Assembly (NCBI RefSeq): GCF_000389965.1
Contig: NC_021191.1
Coordinates: 1,427,501 to 1,491,500 of the forward strand
Direction: 5' to 3'
Length of the DNA stretch: 64,000 bases
From: Actinoplanes sp. N902-109
Lineage (GTDB): Bacteria > Actinomycetota > Actinomycetes > Mycobacteriales > Micromonosporaceae
Shown here piece by piece: positions 45,619-53,865 of this stretch. The translations under genes and the position numbers were made by a program. Numbering within the stretch: the first letter of the stretch is position 1; each line of letters starts with the position of its first letter. The notes under the pieces are model-generated. The model was not told the origin of the DNA. It made no database searches and saw only the letters and a list, made by a program, of their open reading frames with translations.

Positions 45619-45818
45619 GAACCGTCGTCGGTCCCGCCCCCGAGCTGGTTCGCCACGTCGTCGAACATCGCGTCGATGTTGCCGCCGAGCAGCGTCACAC
45701 TGGAGATGATGATGACGGCGATGAGCCCCACGAGCAGGGCGTACTCGACCGCGGTCGCACCCTCGTCGTCGTGGGAGGGCCAGCGACGCGCCATCTCGCG
45801 CAGCAGGGTGATGAGCAT
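45615..45818 (-). CDS. flp: Flp-family major pilin
   Basis: The 67-aa prepilin has a short basic leader and the Flp motif DDEGATAVEYALLVGLIAVIIISSV, with the G/A cleavage region and conserved Glu-Tyr. It forms the fibre of the Tad pilus. AAGGAG lies 8 nt before the ATG. First gene of the operon. No prepilin peptidase gene is in the window. Confidence 0.95.
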   Translation of the reverse strand: MLITLLREMARRWPSHDDEGATAVEYALLVGLIAVIIISSVTLLGGNIDAMFDDVANQLGGGTDDGS

Positions 45819-45920
45819 CGTGGTTCTCCTTCGAGGGTGCCGCGACTGTTTGCGCCGGCATGGTCAGCCTGTCGCAATGTGTATCGGTCCCCGCCGGAAT
45901 CACTGAAGCTTTTGGCGCAC

Positions 45921-46271
45921 TCATGGCAGCTCGGCAAACCAGCCTGCTACCTGGGCGGGCGTGAGATCGAACCCGGTGGCCCGGGGGCCGGCCCAGTTGA
46001 TCCCGACCAGCAACCCGTCCCGCCGCAGCCCGGGCAGCCAGCTGTCGAGCCAGTCCGACACGGGAATCTCGACGACGTCGAACCCCTGGTAGCCACCCAC
46101 CGCCGCGACGACCCGCCGGGCCCGCGACGGCTTGGACCAGAACGGCATGGCGCGGGTGCCGGCCGAGGTCTGCGGAGCGGGGAAGCCGCGCGAGTCCCGG
46201 ATCGCCCAGACCCGGCCCTCGGGCGGGACCTCACGGCGGAACGCCGCGGTATGGGCCGCACTGACCGACAT
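45921..46271 (-). CDS. DUF2750-family protein
   Basis: The 116-aa product matches the DUF2750 pattern: FRREVPPEGRVWAIRDSRGF, MPFWSKPSRA, and VVEIPVSDWLDSWLPGLRRDGLLVGINWAG, with conserved Trps. Small, cytoplasmic, function unknown. A GGGAGGGGACGG ribosome site precedes the ATG. Confidence 0.8.
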   Translation of the reverse strand: MSVSAAHTAAFRREVPPEGRVWAIRDSRGFPAPQTSAGTRAMPFWSKPSRARRVVAAVGGYQGFDVVEIPVSDWLDSWLPGLRRDGLLVGINWAGPRATGFDLTPAQVAGWFAELP

Positions 46272-46345
46272 TGCCGTCCCCTCCCGATCCGACGCTGCCC
46301 CTATCGTCGCTCTTCGGAGGGTTGCTTATCTTTTGAAACCATAAA

Positions 46346-46819
46346 TCAGCCGAGCAGGCTCAGCCGGTGCACCAGCTTGTCGACCCGGTTGCGCGGCCCG
46401 ACCAGGCTCACCGCGTGGTATTCGAGGGCCTCGGTCTCCGTTTCGCCGAGCTGGCGGAGATAGTCGTCGTAGACCCGGGTGGCCTGGGCCTGCACCGGCA
46501 TGTCGGCCACGAAGACGCCCAGCGAGCCGGTCGCCTTGACCCGGATCTCGGCCAGCCTGGCCGCCGGCGCACCCAGCACCGTGCAGCCCGCCCACGGCAA
46601 CCCCGGGTGTGCCTCGCCGTTCGCGTCCTTGCCGTCCGGCCCCAGCAGCCCGGCGACCGAGGTCGCGGTGGCGGCGGCCACGCAGATCGCCGCGTTGGCG
46701 GCCCGTCCGGCGGGCAGCGCCTCGTCCACCACGATGACCCACTTGAGCCGGGCGGTGCGGGTGGGCTCGGCGGTACGGATCTCCGCAGGCTCGAAGCCTA
46801 CCTGATTTTCAACGCTCAT
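46346..46819 (-). CDS. DUF2000-family protein
   Basis: The 157-aa product matches DUF2000 (LKWVIVVDEALPAGRAANAAICVAAATATSVAG, PGLPWAGCTVLGA, YDDYLRQLGET, NRVDKLVHRLSLLG). These proteins resemble peptidyl-tRNA hydrolase 2 folds, but no activity is proven. It is divergent from an Lrp regulator, a recurrent pairing that suggests control by it. ATG 46819 is used, as the extra upstream residues do not resemble the family. Confidence 0.82.
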   Translation of the reverse strand: MSVENQVGFEPAEIRTAEPTRTARLKWVIVVDEALPAGRAANAAICVAAATATSVAGLLGPDGKDANGEAHPGLPWAGCTVLGAPAARLAEIRVKATGSLGVFVADMPVQAQATRVYDDYLRQLGETETEALEYHAVSLVGPRNRVDKLVHRLSLLG

Positions 46820-46860
46820 AGCCCTGAACGCTAGGCAACCGAGCGGAGTAGCAGCAAGGA

Positions 46861-46884
46861 AACCGTACTTAATTCGGTTAGGGT
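46861..46884 (+). promoter_or_regulatory. Leaderless promoter of the Lrp gene with a short dyad
   Basis: TAGGGT at 46879-46884 ends 6 nt before the ATG at 46891. It adjoins AACCG-N9-CGGTT (46861-46879), an AT-centred dyad that an Lrp protein could bind to control both divergent genes. Confidence 0.55.
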
Positions 46885-46890
46885 GGCGGG

Positions 46891-47361
46891 ATGGCTGATT
46901 TGGACGAACTTGATACGGCGATCCTGCGGGAATTGCAGCAGGATGCACGGCGCACCAACCGGGACATCGCCGCCGCCGTCGGGGTCTCGCCCACCACGGC
47001 GCTCGACCGCACCCGGGCGCTGCGCGACCGCGGCATCATCCGCGGCGCGGCGTTGCAACTCGACCTCGCCGCGATCGGCCGGCCGGTGCAGGCCCTGATC
47101 GCGGTGCGTATCCGGCCCCCGTCGCGGCGCAACATCGAGGCGTTCCGCAACTGGGCTGCCGGGCTGCCGGACACCCTCGGCGTCTTCGTCACCTCCGGCA
47201 CCGAGGACTTCCTGCTGCACGTCGCGGTCCCGGACAACGACAGCCTGTACGCCTTCGTGATCGACCGCCTCACCGAGCACGCCCACGTCGCCGACGTCCG
47301 CACCGCGGTGGTCTACGAACACCTCCGGAACGACCGGATCGCCCCGGTCGGGAGAAACTGA
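46891..47361 (+). CDS. Lrp/AsnC-family transcriptional regulator
   Basis: The 156-aa product has an N-terminal winged helix (LDELDTAILRELQQDARRTNRDIAAAVGVSPTTALDRTRALRDRGIIRGAALQLD) and a C-terminal RAM/AsnC ligand domain (ALIAVRIRPPSRRNIEAFRNWAAGLPDTLGVFVTSGTEDFLLHVAV). It is divergent from DUF2000, with a GNAT gene 3 nt downstream in the same direction. Likely autoregulated; effector unknown. Confidence 0.93.
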   Translation: MADLDELDTAILRELQQDARRTNRDIAAAVGVSPTTALDRTRALRDRGIIRGAALQLDLAAIGRPVQALIAVRIRPPSRRNIEAFRNWAAGLPDTLGVFVTSGTEDFLLHVAVPDNDSLYAFVIDRLTEHAHVADVRTAVVYEHLRNDRIAPVGRN

Positions 47362-47364
47362 GAC

Positions 47365-47850
47365 ATGGAGATACGGGAGGCGACACCGCAGGACTGGCCG
47401 ACGATCTACGCGTTCTGGACGCAGATCGTCGAGGCCGGGGAGACATATGCGTATCCGCCAGGGGCGTCCAGCGACGAGGCGCGGGCGTTGTGGATGGAGT
47501 TCCCGCCCGGGGTGACCGTGGTCGCGGTGGACGGGGAGCAGATCGTCGGCTCGGCGAAGATGGGGCCCAACCGGCCGGGACGCGGGGCGCACATCGCGAC
47601 CGGCAGCTTCATGGTCGACCCGGAGGCGCAGGGCCGCGGGGTGGGCCGGGCGCTGGGGGAATACGTGATCGACTGGGCCCGGCGCGACGGGTACCACGCG
47701 ATTCAGTTCAACGCGGTGGTCGAGACGAACGCGGCAGCCGTACATCTGTGGCGGTCGTTGGGTTTCGAAGTGCTGGCCACAGTGCCGGAAGCGTTCGACT
47801 CGGCGACCCGCGGGCTGGTAGGGCTGCACGTCATGTACCAAAAACTGTAA
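47365..47850 (+). CDS. GNAT-family N-acetyltransferase
   Basis: The 161-aa product has the GNAT fold: the acetyl-CoA motif GSFMVDPEAQGRGVGRALGEYVIDWARRDGY (Q/RGxGxG/A) and the C-terminal NAAAVHLWRSLGFEVLATVPEAF. It resembles phosphinothricin/amino-acid acetyltransferase-like enzymes of unknown substrate. Directly follows the Lrp gene, so co-transcribed. Confidence 0.9.
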   Translation: MEIREATPQDWPTIYAFWTQIVEAGETYAYPPGASSDEARALWMEFPPGVTVVAVDGEQIVGSAKMGPNRPGRGAHIATGSFMVDPEAQGRGVGRALGEYVIDWARRDGYHAIQFNAVVETNAAAVHLWRSLGFEVLATVPEAFDSATRGLVGLHVMYQKL

Positions 47851-47914
47851 CTTTGAGACGTTGGTCCGGTTTGCCGCTTACTCTCGGGTCACCAAACTCG
47901 AGGAGGGATCGGGC

Positions 47915-48361
47915 ATGCGCAAGATTCGGTGGGTTGCCGTGGTCGCGGCGGCGGTGGGGCTGGCGATCGCCGGCATGGGGGCACCAGCCGAGGCGGCGGT
48001 CAGCGGTCCGCACCTCATCACCGACTGGGCCCGGGCAGTGCCGGCGCACAAGGCGACCTGGATCCAGCTGTACTGGAAGACCGGCAAGCGGGTGTGCAAC
48101 GCCGAGGTGACGCTGAGCGGCGCGAACGTCGACGTGGTCTACCCGGACAACACCGAGACGTACTCGTCGTTCAGCAAGAGCTCGTCGCTCAAGGCGGGCA
48201 AGACCGACCGCACCGCGATCAACGTCACCGCGCACTACGACACGACCAGTGTCATCCCGCTCAAGGTCAAGATGAAGTACGACACCTGTGGCAAGGACGC
48301 TGTGAAGAAGACCGGCACGTTCACCGTCAACCTGCCGGTCATCGTCGAAGACGTGTTCTGA
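47915..48361 (+). CDS. Secreted protein of unknown function
   Basis: The 148-aa product has a signal peptide (MRKIRWVAVVAAAVGLAIAGMGAPAEA) and a beta-rich domain (TWIQLYWKTGKRVCNAEVTLSG...VKMKYDTCGKDAVKKTGTFTVNLPVIV) with two cysteines that may pair. Small secreted proteins of this sort are frequent in actinomycetes. GAGGAGGG precedes the ATG by about 7 nt. Family unknown. Confidence 0.8.
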   Translation: MRKIRWVAVVAAAVGLAIAGMGAPAEAAVSGPHLITDWARAVPAHKATWIQLYWKTGKRVCNAEVTLSGANVDVVYPDNTETYSSFSKSSSLKAGKTDRTAINVTAHYDTTSVIPLKVKMKYDTCGKDAVKKTGTFTVNLPVIVEDVF

Positions 48362-48368
48362 TCCGGGG

Positions 48369-50930
48369 TCACGCGCGGCCGGCCGGGGGGCTGACCGGCC
48401 GCGCGTAGGTCTCCGGGGAACACACCACGGCCAGGGCCCGCGCCACCACGGCGGGGTCGTAGGTCGAGGCGTGGAACGTCGCTTCCACGTGCAGCACGCC
48501 GCTCATCTCCGAGGTGGTGAGCGTGATGCCGGTCGGGCTGCCCGCCGTCGGCACGCTCTGGTTGACCCGGTCCGCGGGCTCCGCCGCCCACGGCAGGTCG
48601 CCCAGCAGGTCGTGCCGCCCCTGGTTGCTGAACGTCAGCTCCGGCCGGGGGGTGACCGGCGCCTCGGCCGGGTACGGGTCCGGCAAGCCGGGTGCGCCGG
48701 TCAGCAGGATCTTGCCCTCGCGCAGCACCATCATCGTCAGGATGCGCCCGGTCGCCAGCTCTGCCTTCAGCGTCCGGTGGATGGATGCGGGGTCGGTCAG
48801 ATCCGCCGGCGTCAGGTACGGACCCATCACGAAGTTGCTGTCCACCCGCACGTCCTTGCCGACGTACCGGCGGGCATCCGCGAGGAACACGCCACCCCGC
48901 AGGTCCGGATCGAGCCCGAGGTCGCGCAGGGCCGTGGTGAACGCCGCGAAGGTGATCGCCGAGGTGGTGACCCCGGGGCAGTGCTCGTCACGCCACGACC
49001 GCATCGCGCCGAGCACGGTTGCCGAGCGGTCCGTCCGTACGGTGAGATCCGCAGTCCACGGCCGCACCGGCCCCGGCTCGGTGGCCGGCGGGCGGGCGAA
49101 GCTCAGGCCCTGCTGCCAGCGACCCGGCTTGGTGCCGAACTGCTTCCACCAGGCCACCGGCAACGCCCAGCGATGCCGCACCGACGGGGCGAGCACCGCG
49201 GCCCGCTGTTCGGCGGCGGCGCGCACGAGCTCGCGCAGCAGCACGTTGACCGGGCCGGCGTCGCCGTAGGCGTGCGAGACCTTCATCGCCACGTAGCCGC
49301 CGCCGACCAGGATGCGCACCGGGTGATCCCCGCGCGGCTCGGCCTGCAGCCGCCGGCTCATGGCGTCGAAGTCCACCGGTCCGGGGCCGAGATCGGTCAC
49401 CGCCTGCTGCACGTACGCCGCGAAGGCCGGCCGGTCCAGGTGCAGCCAGCGGGCGCCGCCGCGGTCGAGCCGGGACACCGCCCGGTGCGTGGGGTCGACC
49501 GTGTGCAGACCGATCAGCGCGGCGCGCAGCCGCTCGGCGGTCACCCCGGTCAGCGGCCCGACCGTGCGGATGTACTCGAGCGGCAGCCACGCGCGTTCCC
49601 GCAGCGTGAGTTTCATGGCGCTTACTCCTTCGAAGGGTTCCCGCGCGAGCACCACCCGCAGCACCGTCGGCGCGACCAGCACCGTTTCCACGACCATCAC
49701 CAGCGCGACCGCCAGCACGAGGTCGGTGAGGCTGCCGCGGCTGCCGCCGTACCAGGCGGCGATCAGCTCGGCCGCCCCGGCGAACACGGCGAAGATGCCG
49801 GCGCCCCGGACCGTGCCCTGCACCCGCGAGATGGCCAGGAAGAAGTGGTGGAAGACGAACGGGAGGTAGGTGAACGCGAGGATGGTCAGGGCCGTCGCCG
49901 CCGACCGGGCATACCCCGCGCCGAAGATCGACATGATGGGCTCGGCCAGCAGGGCCACCAGCAGCGACACCGGCAGGCCCACGGCGAGACAGATGGCCAG
50001 GCCCACCCGCACCTTGGAGCGCAGCGCGGCCTTGTCGCCGCTGGCCACGGCGAACAGTGTCAGCGCCACGTTGCCGGGCACCATGGCCAGGAACGAGGTC
50101 ACCATGAACGCGGTGTAGAACGCCGCGTTGGCCTCGGCGGACAGCACCGCGGTCACCACCAGCGGCAGCGCTGCCCGGGGCAGATAGGTGGCCAGGTTCA
50201 GCAGGTTGTGGTCGAACGTCGAACGACCGCGCCCGCGCAACAGCCGCACGTCGGGGCGTACCGAGTCGATCAGCCCGCGCCGGCTCAGCGCGCGGCCCAG
50301 GATGGCGACCGACGTCACCATGCCGGCCACCCAGGTGAGCAGCAGCGCGCCGCCGGTCAGCGTGAACGGCAGCAGCGCCAGCACGCCGAGCAGCACCAGC
50401 TTGACCACGGAGAACCAGGCGTTGCGCATCAGCTGCATCGGGCCCTGCAGCAAGCCGACCAGCGCCTCGTCCAGCACCAGCGTCATCGCGTTGAGCGCGA
50501 TGCCGACGACCAGCAGCACGGTGGCGGCCGTGCCGCCGAGCGCATCCCGCAACCCGGGCAGCGCCCAGTGCGCGAGCCCCGCGTAGACCAGGCCGCCGAC
50601 GGTCGCGGCCGACCCGGCGACCAGCAGACAGGTGGAGATCAGCCGCCATCTGGCGCCGCGCAGCCCGGACAGGTCGGCGATCAGCATGGTGCCCATGCCG
50701 AACATGCCGATCGTGCCGATCAGCGTCATGGCCGACACCGCCGCGGAGGCCTGCCCCACCGCCTCGGCCGGGGCCGTCCGGGCGGCCAGCCACCAGTACG
50801 CGAAACCGAACAGCGAGGTGATCGCCGTCGTCGCCATCAGGGACCCGGCGTTGAGCACCAGATCGAGATGCCCGCGCAGCGTGGCGATCAGCCCGGTGCG
50901 GGCCGGCATCTCGATGACTGCGCTCTCCAT
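48369..50930 (-). CDS. Polysaccharide flippase-like membrane domain fused to a condensation-type acyltransferase
   Basis: The 853-aa protein has about 12-14 membrane helices (residues 20-430) of the MATE/Wzx superfamily (LFGFAYWWLAARTAPAEAVGQASA..., NLATYLPRAALPLVVTAVLS). From about residue 438 it is soluble (LTLRERAWLPLEYIRTVGPLTG) and carries the CoA/condensation motif KVSHAYGDAGP (HxxxD near 552-556), plus the DRxLVxRGGVFLADARRY-like C-terminal half. I infer export of a lipid-linked glycan or lipid together with its acylation. A -10 box (TACGGT) lies 7 nt before the ATG. Confidence 0.75.
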   Translation of the reverse strand: MESAVIEMPARTGLIATLRGHLDLVLNAGSLMATTAITSLFGFAYWWLAARTAPAEAVGQASAAVSAMTLIGTIGMFGMGTMLIADLSGLRGARWRLISTCLLVAGSAATVGGLVYAGLAHWALPGLRDALGGTAATVLLVVGIALNAMTLVLDEALVGLLQGPMQLMRNAWFSVVKLVLLGVLALLPFTLTGGALLLTWVAGMVTSVAILGRALSRRGLIDSVRPDVRLLRGRGRSTFDHNLLNLATYLPRAALPLVVTAVLSAEANAAFYTAFMVTSFLAMVPGNVALTLFAVASGDKAALRSKVRVGLAICLAVGLPVSLLVALLAEPIMSIFGAGYARSAATALTILAFTYLPFVFHHFFLAISRVQGTVRGAGIFAVFAGAAELIAAWYGGSRGSLTDLVLAVALVMVVETVLVAPTVLRVVLAREPFEGVSAMKLTLRERAWLPLEYIRTVGPLTGVTAERLRAALIGLHTVDPTHRAVSRLDRGGARWLHLDRPAFAAYVQQAVTDLGPGPVDFDAMSRRLQAEPRGDHPVRILVGGGYVAMKVSHAYGDAGPVNVLLRELVRAAAEQRAAVLAPSVRHRWALPVAWWKQFGTKPGRWQQGLSFARPPATEPGPVRPWTADLTVRTDRSATVLGAMRSWRDEHCPGVTTSAITFAAFTTALRDLGLDPDLRGGVFLADARRYVGKDVRVDSNFVMGPYLTPADLTDPASIHRTLKAELATGRILTMMVLREGKILLTGAPGLPDPYPAEAPVTPRPELTFSNQGRHDLLGDLPWAAEPADRVNQSVPTAGSPTGITLTTSEMSGVLHVEATFHASTYDPAVVARALAVVCSPETYARPVSPPAGRA
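48371..48406 (+). terminator. Stem-loop terminating the secreted-protein gene
   Basis: ACGCGCGGCCGG (48371-48382) and CCGGCCGCGCGT (48395-48406) form a 12-bp stem 10 nt after the stop. It lies inside the 3' end of the convergent gene and lacks a T tract. Confidence 0.5.
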
Positions 50931-51015
50931 GCGACCAACCGTAGTTACGGAGAGTGTTGATCGGCCACTGCTGTCCGGATGAGAACGATCACCTGAAAGG
51001 CTGAGCGACCTGCGA

Positions 51016-51459
51016 TTATCGGGTCAGGCCGCGGATGAATTCGGTCTTACCGCGCGTATATGCCTCGCCGGGTCCGAACCGGTCCAACAGGTCCAGCTTC
51101 ACCGCGGCGTAGCGCTCCCGGATGGCCGGCTCCGCCAGCAGCCGGTTGCGGAACTGCCGCTCGTCGCGGGCCGCCCAGGTGCGTGCCGGCACCACCCGCA
51201 GCTCGTAGCGCAGGCTGTCGTAGTCCTCGCGCCAGTAGAGCAGCGGCCGTTCCTTGCGGTAGCCGTAGCTGCGCAGCGCCTCGTCGTTGATCGCGTCGAG
51301 ATCGCGGGCGGCGGCCAGCAGGTCGATGACCGGCCGGGCGATCAGGCCCGGCACGGCCGTGCTGCCGATGTGCTCGACCGCTTCGAACAGCGGCGACAGC
51401 ACCCCGACCGCCGTGCGGCCGCGCTCGGCCCAGCGCGGGTCCGGCTCCGCGACAGTCAC
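51016..51459 (-). CDS. GrpB/UPF0157-family nucleotidyltransferase-like protein
   Basis: The 147-aa product has VEHIGSTAVPGLIARPVIDLLAAA (the GSTAV...D pattern of nucleotidyltransferase folds), LLYWREDYDSLRYELRVVPA and the C-terminal YAAVKLDLLDRFG...YTRGKTEFI. Family members are fused to or near CoaE in other bacteria; function unclear. GTG 51459 overlaps the corA stop (GTGA); a TTG 6 nt upstream is possible. Confidence 0.85.
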   Translation of the reverse strand: MTVAEPDPRWAERGRTAVGVLSPLFEAVEHIGSTAVPGLIARPVIDLLAAARDLDAINDEALRSYGYRKERPLLYWREDYDSLRYELRVVPARTWAARDERQFRNRLLAEPAIRERYAAVKLDLLDRFGPGEAYTRGKTEFIRGLTR

Positions 51460-52556
51460 AGCCAACCCACTTTCTTCAGTCTGCGGTGCAGCGCGACGGC
51501 GGCGACCACCATGGTGAGCAGGACGACGGGATAGCCGTACTTCCAGTTCAGCCCGGGCAGGTCGGCGAAGTTCATCCCGTACACCCCGGCGATGGCGGTC
51601 TGCACGGCCGCGATCGCGGCCCACGACGCGATCTTGCGCATGTCGTTGTTCTGGTCCACCGACACCTGGGCGAGCCGGGCCTGCAGAATCGAGTTGATCA
51701 GATCGTCGAAGCCGGCAACCCGCTCCACCGCCCGGGCGAGCCGGCCCCGCACGTCCACAAGGTACGGGTGCAGGCCGTCCGGCACCACCCCGCGATCGAG
51801 CAGACGCAGCAGCGGATCCTGCAACGGCAGCACGGCCCGCTTGAACTCCACCATCTCGCGTTTCAGCTGGTAGATGTGGGCGATGTCGGGCCCCCGGGGT
51901 GCGAAGGCGGTCGCCTCGACCAGCTCCAGATCGCGTTCCACCTGCCCGGCGACCTCGAGGTAGAGATCCACCATCCGGCTGCTCACGGCGTGCACCACGG
52001 CCCACGGTCCCTGCGCCAGCAGCGCCGGTCGCGCTTCGAGCTCCTGCCGTACGGAACTCAGCGCGCCGGCCGCACCGTGCCGGACCGTGATCACGAACCC
52101 GGGCCCGACCAGCACCGTCACGTCCCCGGTGTCGACCACCTCGGAGGTGGCGGTCAGCTCCTCGTGCTCGACGTACCGGGCGGTCCGCAGCACCAGCCGG
52201 GTCACCTCACCGACCGTCTCGACGGCCGGTCGGTGCCCACCCGCGGCGGCCTGCACGGCGGTCAGCTCGTGCAGCCCGAACACCCGGGCGATCGAGACCA
52301 TCGTCGCCTCGTCGGGCTCGTGCAGCCCCAGCCACACGAAGGCGTCCCGCCGCCGTCGTGCCCGCTGCGCCGCGTCCGCGTAGTGGGTGCGCCCGGGCTG
52401 CCGGTCGCCGTCGTGATAGACCGCGCAGTCGACCACGGCACCGGGGTTGTGCCGGCGGCGCTGCTGCGGCGCTTCCCCCCGATGCCGGCTGAGTCCTTCG
52501 ATGAGCCGGCCCAGCGCCCGGGGTATCGCGTACGGCTCCCGCCGCCATCCGAACAT
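51456..52556 (-). CDS. corA: CorA-family magnesium/cobalt transporter
   Basis: The 366-aa product has a large cytoplasmic domain with the usual helices (DLYLEVAGQVERDLELVEATAFAP, DDLINSILQARLAQVSVDQNNDMRKIASW) and two C-terminal membrane helices. The signature YGMNF (near residue 325) follows the first helix. It forms pentameric Mg2+ channels. ATG 52556 is preferred because GGAGGGCGCGGCGGG lies just upstream and the nine extra upstream residues are not conserved-looking. Confidence 0.93.
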   Translation of the reverse strand: MFGWRREPYAIPRALGRLIEGLSRHRGEAPQQRRRHNPGAVVDCAVYHDGDRQPGRTHYADAAQRARRRRDAFVWLGLHEPDEATMVSIARVFGLHELTAVQAAAGGHRPAVETVGEVTRLVLRTARYVEHEELTATSEVVDTGDVTVLVGPGFVITVRHGAAGALSSVRQELEARPALLAQGPWAVVHAVSSRMVDLYLEVAGQVERDLELVEATAFAPRGPDIAHIYQLKREMVEFKRAVLPLQDPLLRLLDRGVVPDGLHPYLVDVRGRLARAVERVAGFDDLINSILQARLAQVSVDQNNDMRKIASWAAIAAVQTAIAGVYGMNFADLPGLNWKYGYPVVLLTMVVAAVALHRRLKKVGWL

Positions 52557-52727
52557 CCCGCCGCGCCCTCCATGCATTCGCACTCTTGCGTGCCGGGCTC
52601 GACGTTAGCGGGCAGCCGCCTGCGGCGCTGCGCCGCACTCCCGGTCCGGGCACCCCGGGCGTCCGCCGGCCGACGCGCGGACGGGTCGCGGCCACTTCCT
52701 GACCGCATTGGACGGCATGCTGGAACC

Positions 52728-53807
52728 ATGGCGAACACGAGCGCGCGGATGCTGCGGCTGCTGTCCCTGCTGCAGACGCACCGCTACTGGCCCGGGGCTG
52801 AGCTCGCCGAACGGCTCGAGGTGAGCCCGCGCACGCTGCGCCGGGACGTCGACCGCCTGCGTGAGCTCGGCTACCCGGTGGATGCCTCGCGCGGCGTGGC
52901 GGGCGGCTACCAGCTGCAAGCGGGCGCGGCGATGCCCCCGCTGCTGCTGGACGACGAGGAAGCGGTCGCGATCGCGGTCGGCTTGCGCACCGCGGCGGCG
53001 GGGGCGGTGGCAGGCTTCGAGGAAACGTCGGTGCGAGCGCTCGCCAAGGTGATCCAGCTGTTGCCGCCGCGCCTGCGCAAACGCATGGACGCGCTGCGCG
53101 TCGCCACGGCGCCGGGCCTTCCCGGCTCCGGGCCGGCCGTGGACGCCAGCGCGCTGACCACCATTGCCCTGGCCTGCCGCGCCGAGGAACGGCTGCGCTT
53201 CACCTACACCACCCGGCCGACCGCCCCGGACGCCACCGAGCCCGGGCGGGTTTCGCAGCGGCACGTCGAGCCGCATCGGCTGGTCTCGCTCGGGCACCGG
53301 TGGTATCTCGTCGCCTGGGATCTGGAGCGGGGGGACTGGCGGAGCTTTCGCGTCGACCGGCTCAGCAAGCCGGCGTTGACCGGCGCCCGGTTCCGGCCGC
53401 GGGAGATCCCCGGCGGGGATCCGGTGGCGTGGATGCGGTCGCGCCTGGCGGACGCGCCGCACCGCTATGACGTGTCGGTGCTCATCCACCGGGACGCCGG
53501 CTCGGTGCGCCGGTTCGTCGGCCAGTGGGGCCGGGTCGAGGACGCCGGGCCGGGAGGCTGCCGGCTGCGGATGAGCGTGGACGACCTCGGCTGGCCCACG
53601 ATGGTCCTGGCCTCGCTGGGCGCCCGGTTCGTCGTCGAATCGCCCCCCGAACTGCCCGATCACCTCCAGCAGGCGGCCCTGACCCTGCTGAACGGCGCGG
53701 GACCGGATGCGGCCCGCGCCGGGGAGGAAGCCCGGGCTCCCTCTCCGGCGCAGCTCTCACCCGCGGATCGGCACCCCCGTGGCGTCGATACGCAACCAGC
53801 AACCTAG
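52728..53807 (+). CDS. WYL-domain transcriptional regulator
   Basis: The 359-aa product has an N-terminal winged helix (MLRLLSLLQTHRYWPGAELAERLEVSPRTLRRDVDRLRELGYPVDAS) and a WYL domain (RHVEPHRLVSLGHRWYLVAWDLERGDWRSFRVDRLS, with the W-Y-L triplet) followed by a WCX domain (HRYDVSVLIHRD..., LASLGARFVVESPPEL). WYL domains bind nucleotides or nucleic acid and often govern defence or DNA-damage genes; none is nearby. The start may be leaderless (CATGCT six nt upstream). Confidence 0.92.
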   Translation: MANTSARMLRLLSLLQTHRYWPGAELAERLEVSPRTLRRDVDRLRELGYPVDASRGVAGGYQLQAGAAMPPLLLDDEEAVAIAVGLRTAAAGAVAGFEETSVRALAKVIQLLPPRLRKRMDALRVATAPGLPGSGPAVDASALTTIALACRAEERLRFTYTTRPTAPDATEPGRVSQRHVEPHRLVSLGHRWYLVAWDLERGDWRSFRVDRLSKPALTGARFRPREIPGGDPVAWMRSRLADAPHRYDVSVLIHRDAGSVRRFVGQWGRVEDAGPGGCRLRMSVDDLGWPTMVLASLGARFVVESPPELPDHLQQAALTLLNGAGPDAARAGEEARAPSPAQLSPADRHPRGVDTQPAT

Positions 53808-53853
53808 CGACCCCCTCTGACACTTTTCCGCGCCGCACGATCCACAGTGGTCC

Positions 53854-53859
53854 TATGCT
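53854..53859 (+). promoter_or_regulatory. -10 box of a leaderless promoter for the amidohydrolase gene
   Basis: TATGCT ends 6 nt before the ATG at 53866; no ribosome site is present. Confidence 0.6.
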
Positions 53860-53865
53860 GGCCGG

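Noticed and set aside
48471..50960. 829-codon open frame antisense to the flippase-acyltransferase gene
   Set aside because: It is a GC-driven shadow: composition is Gln/Arg/His-rich with no motif, and the sense strand encodes a coherent membrane protein and HxxxD domain.
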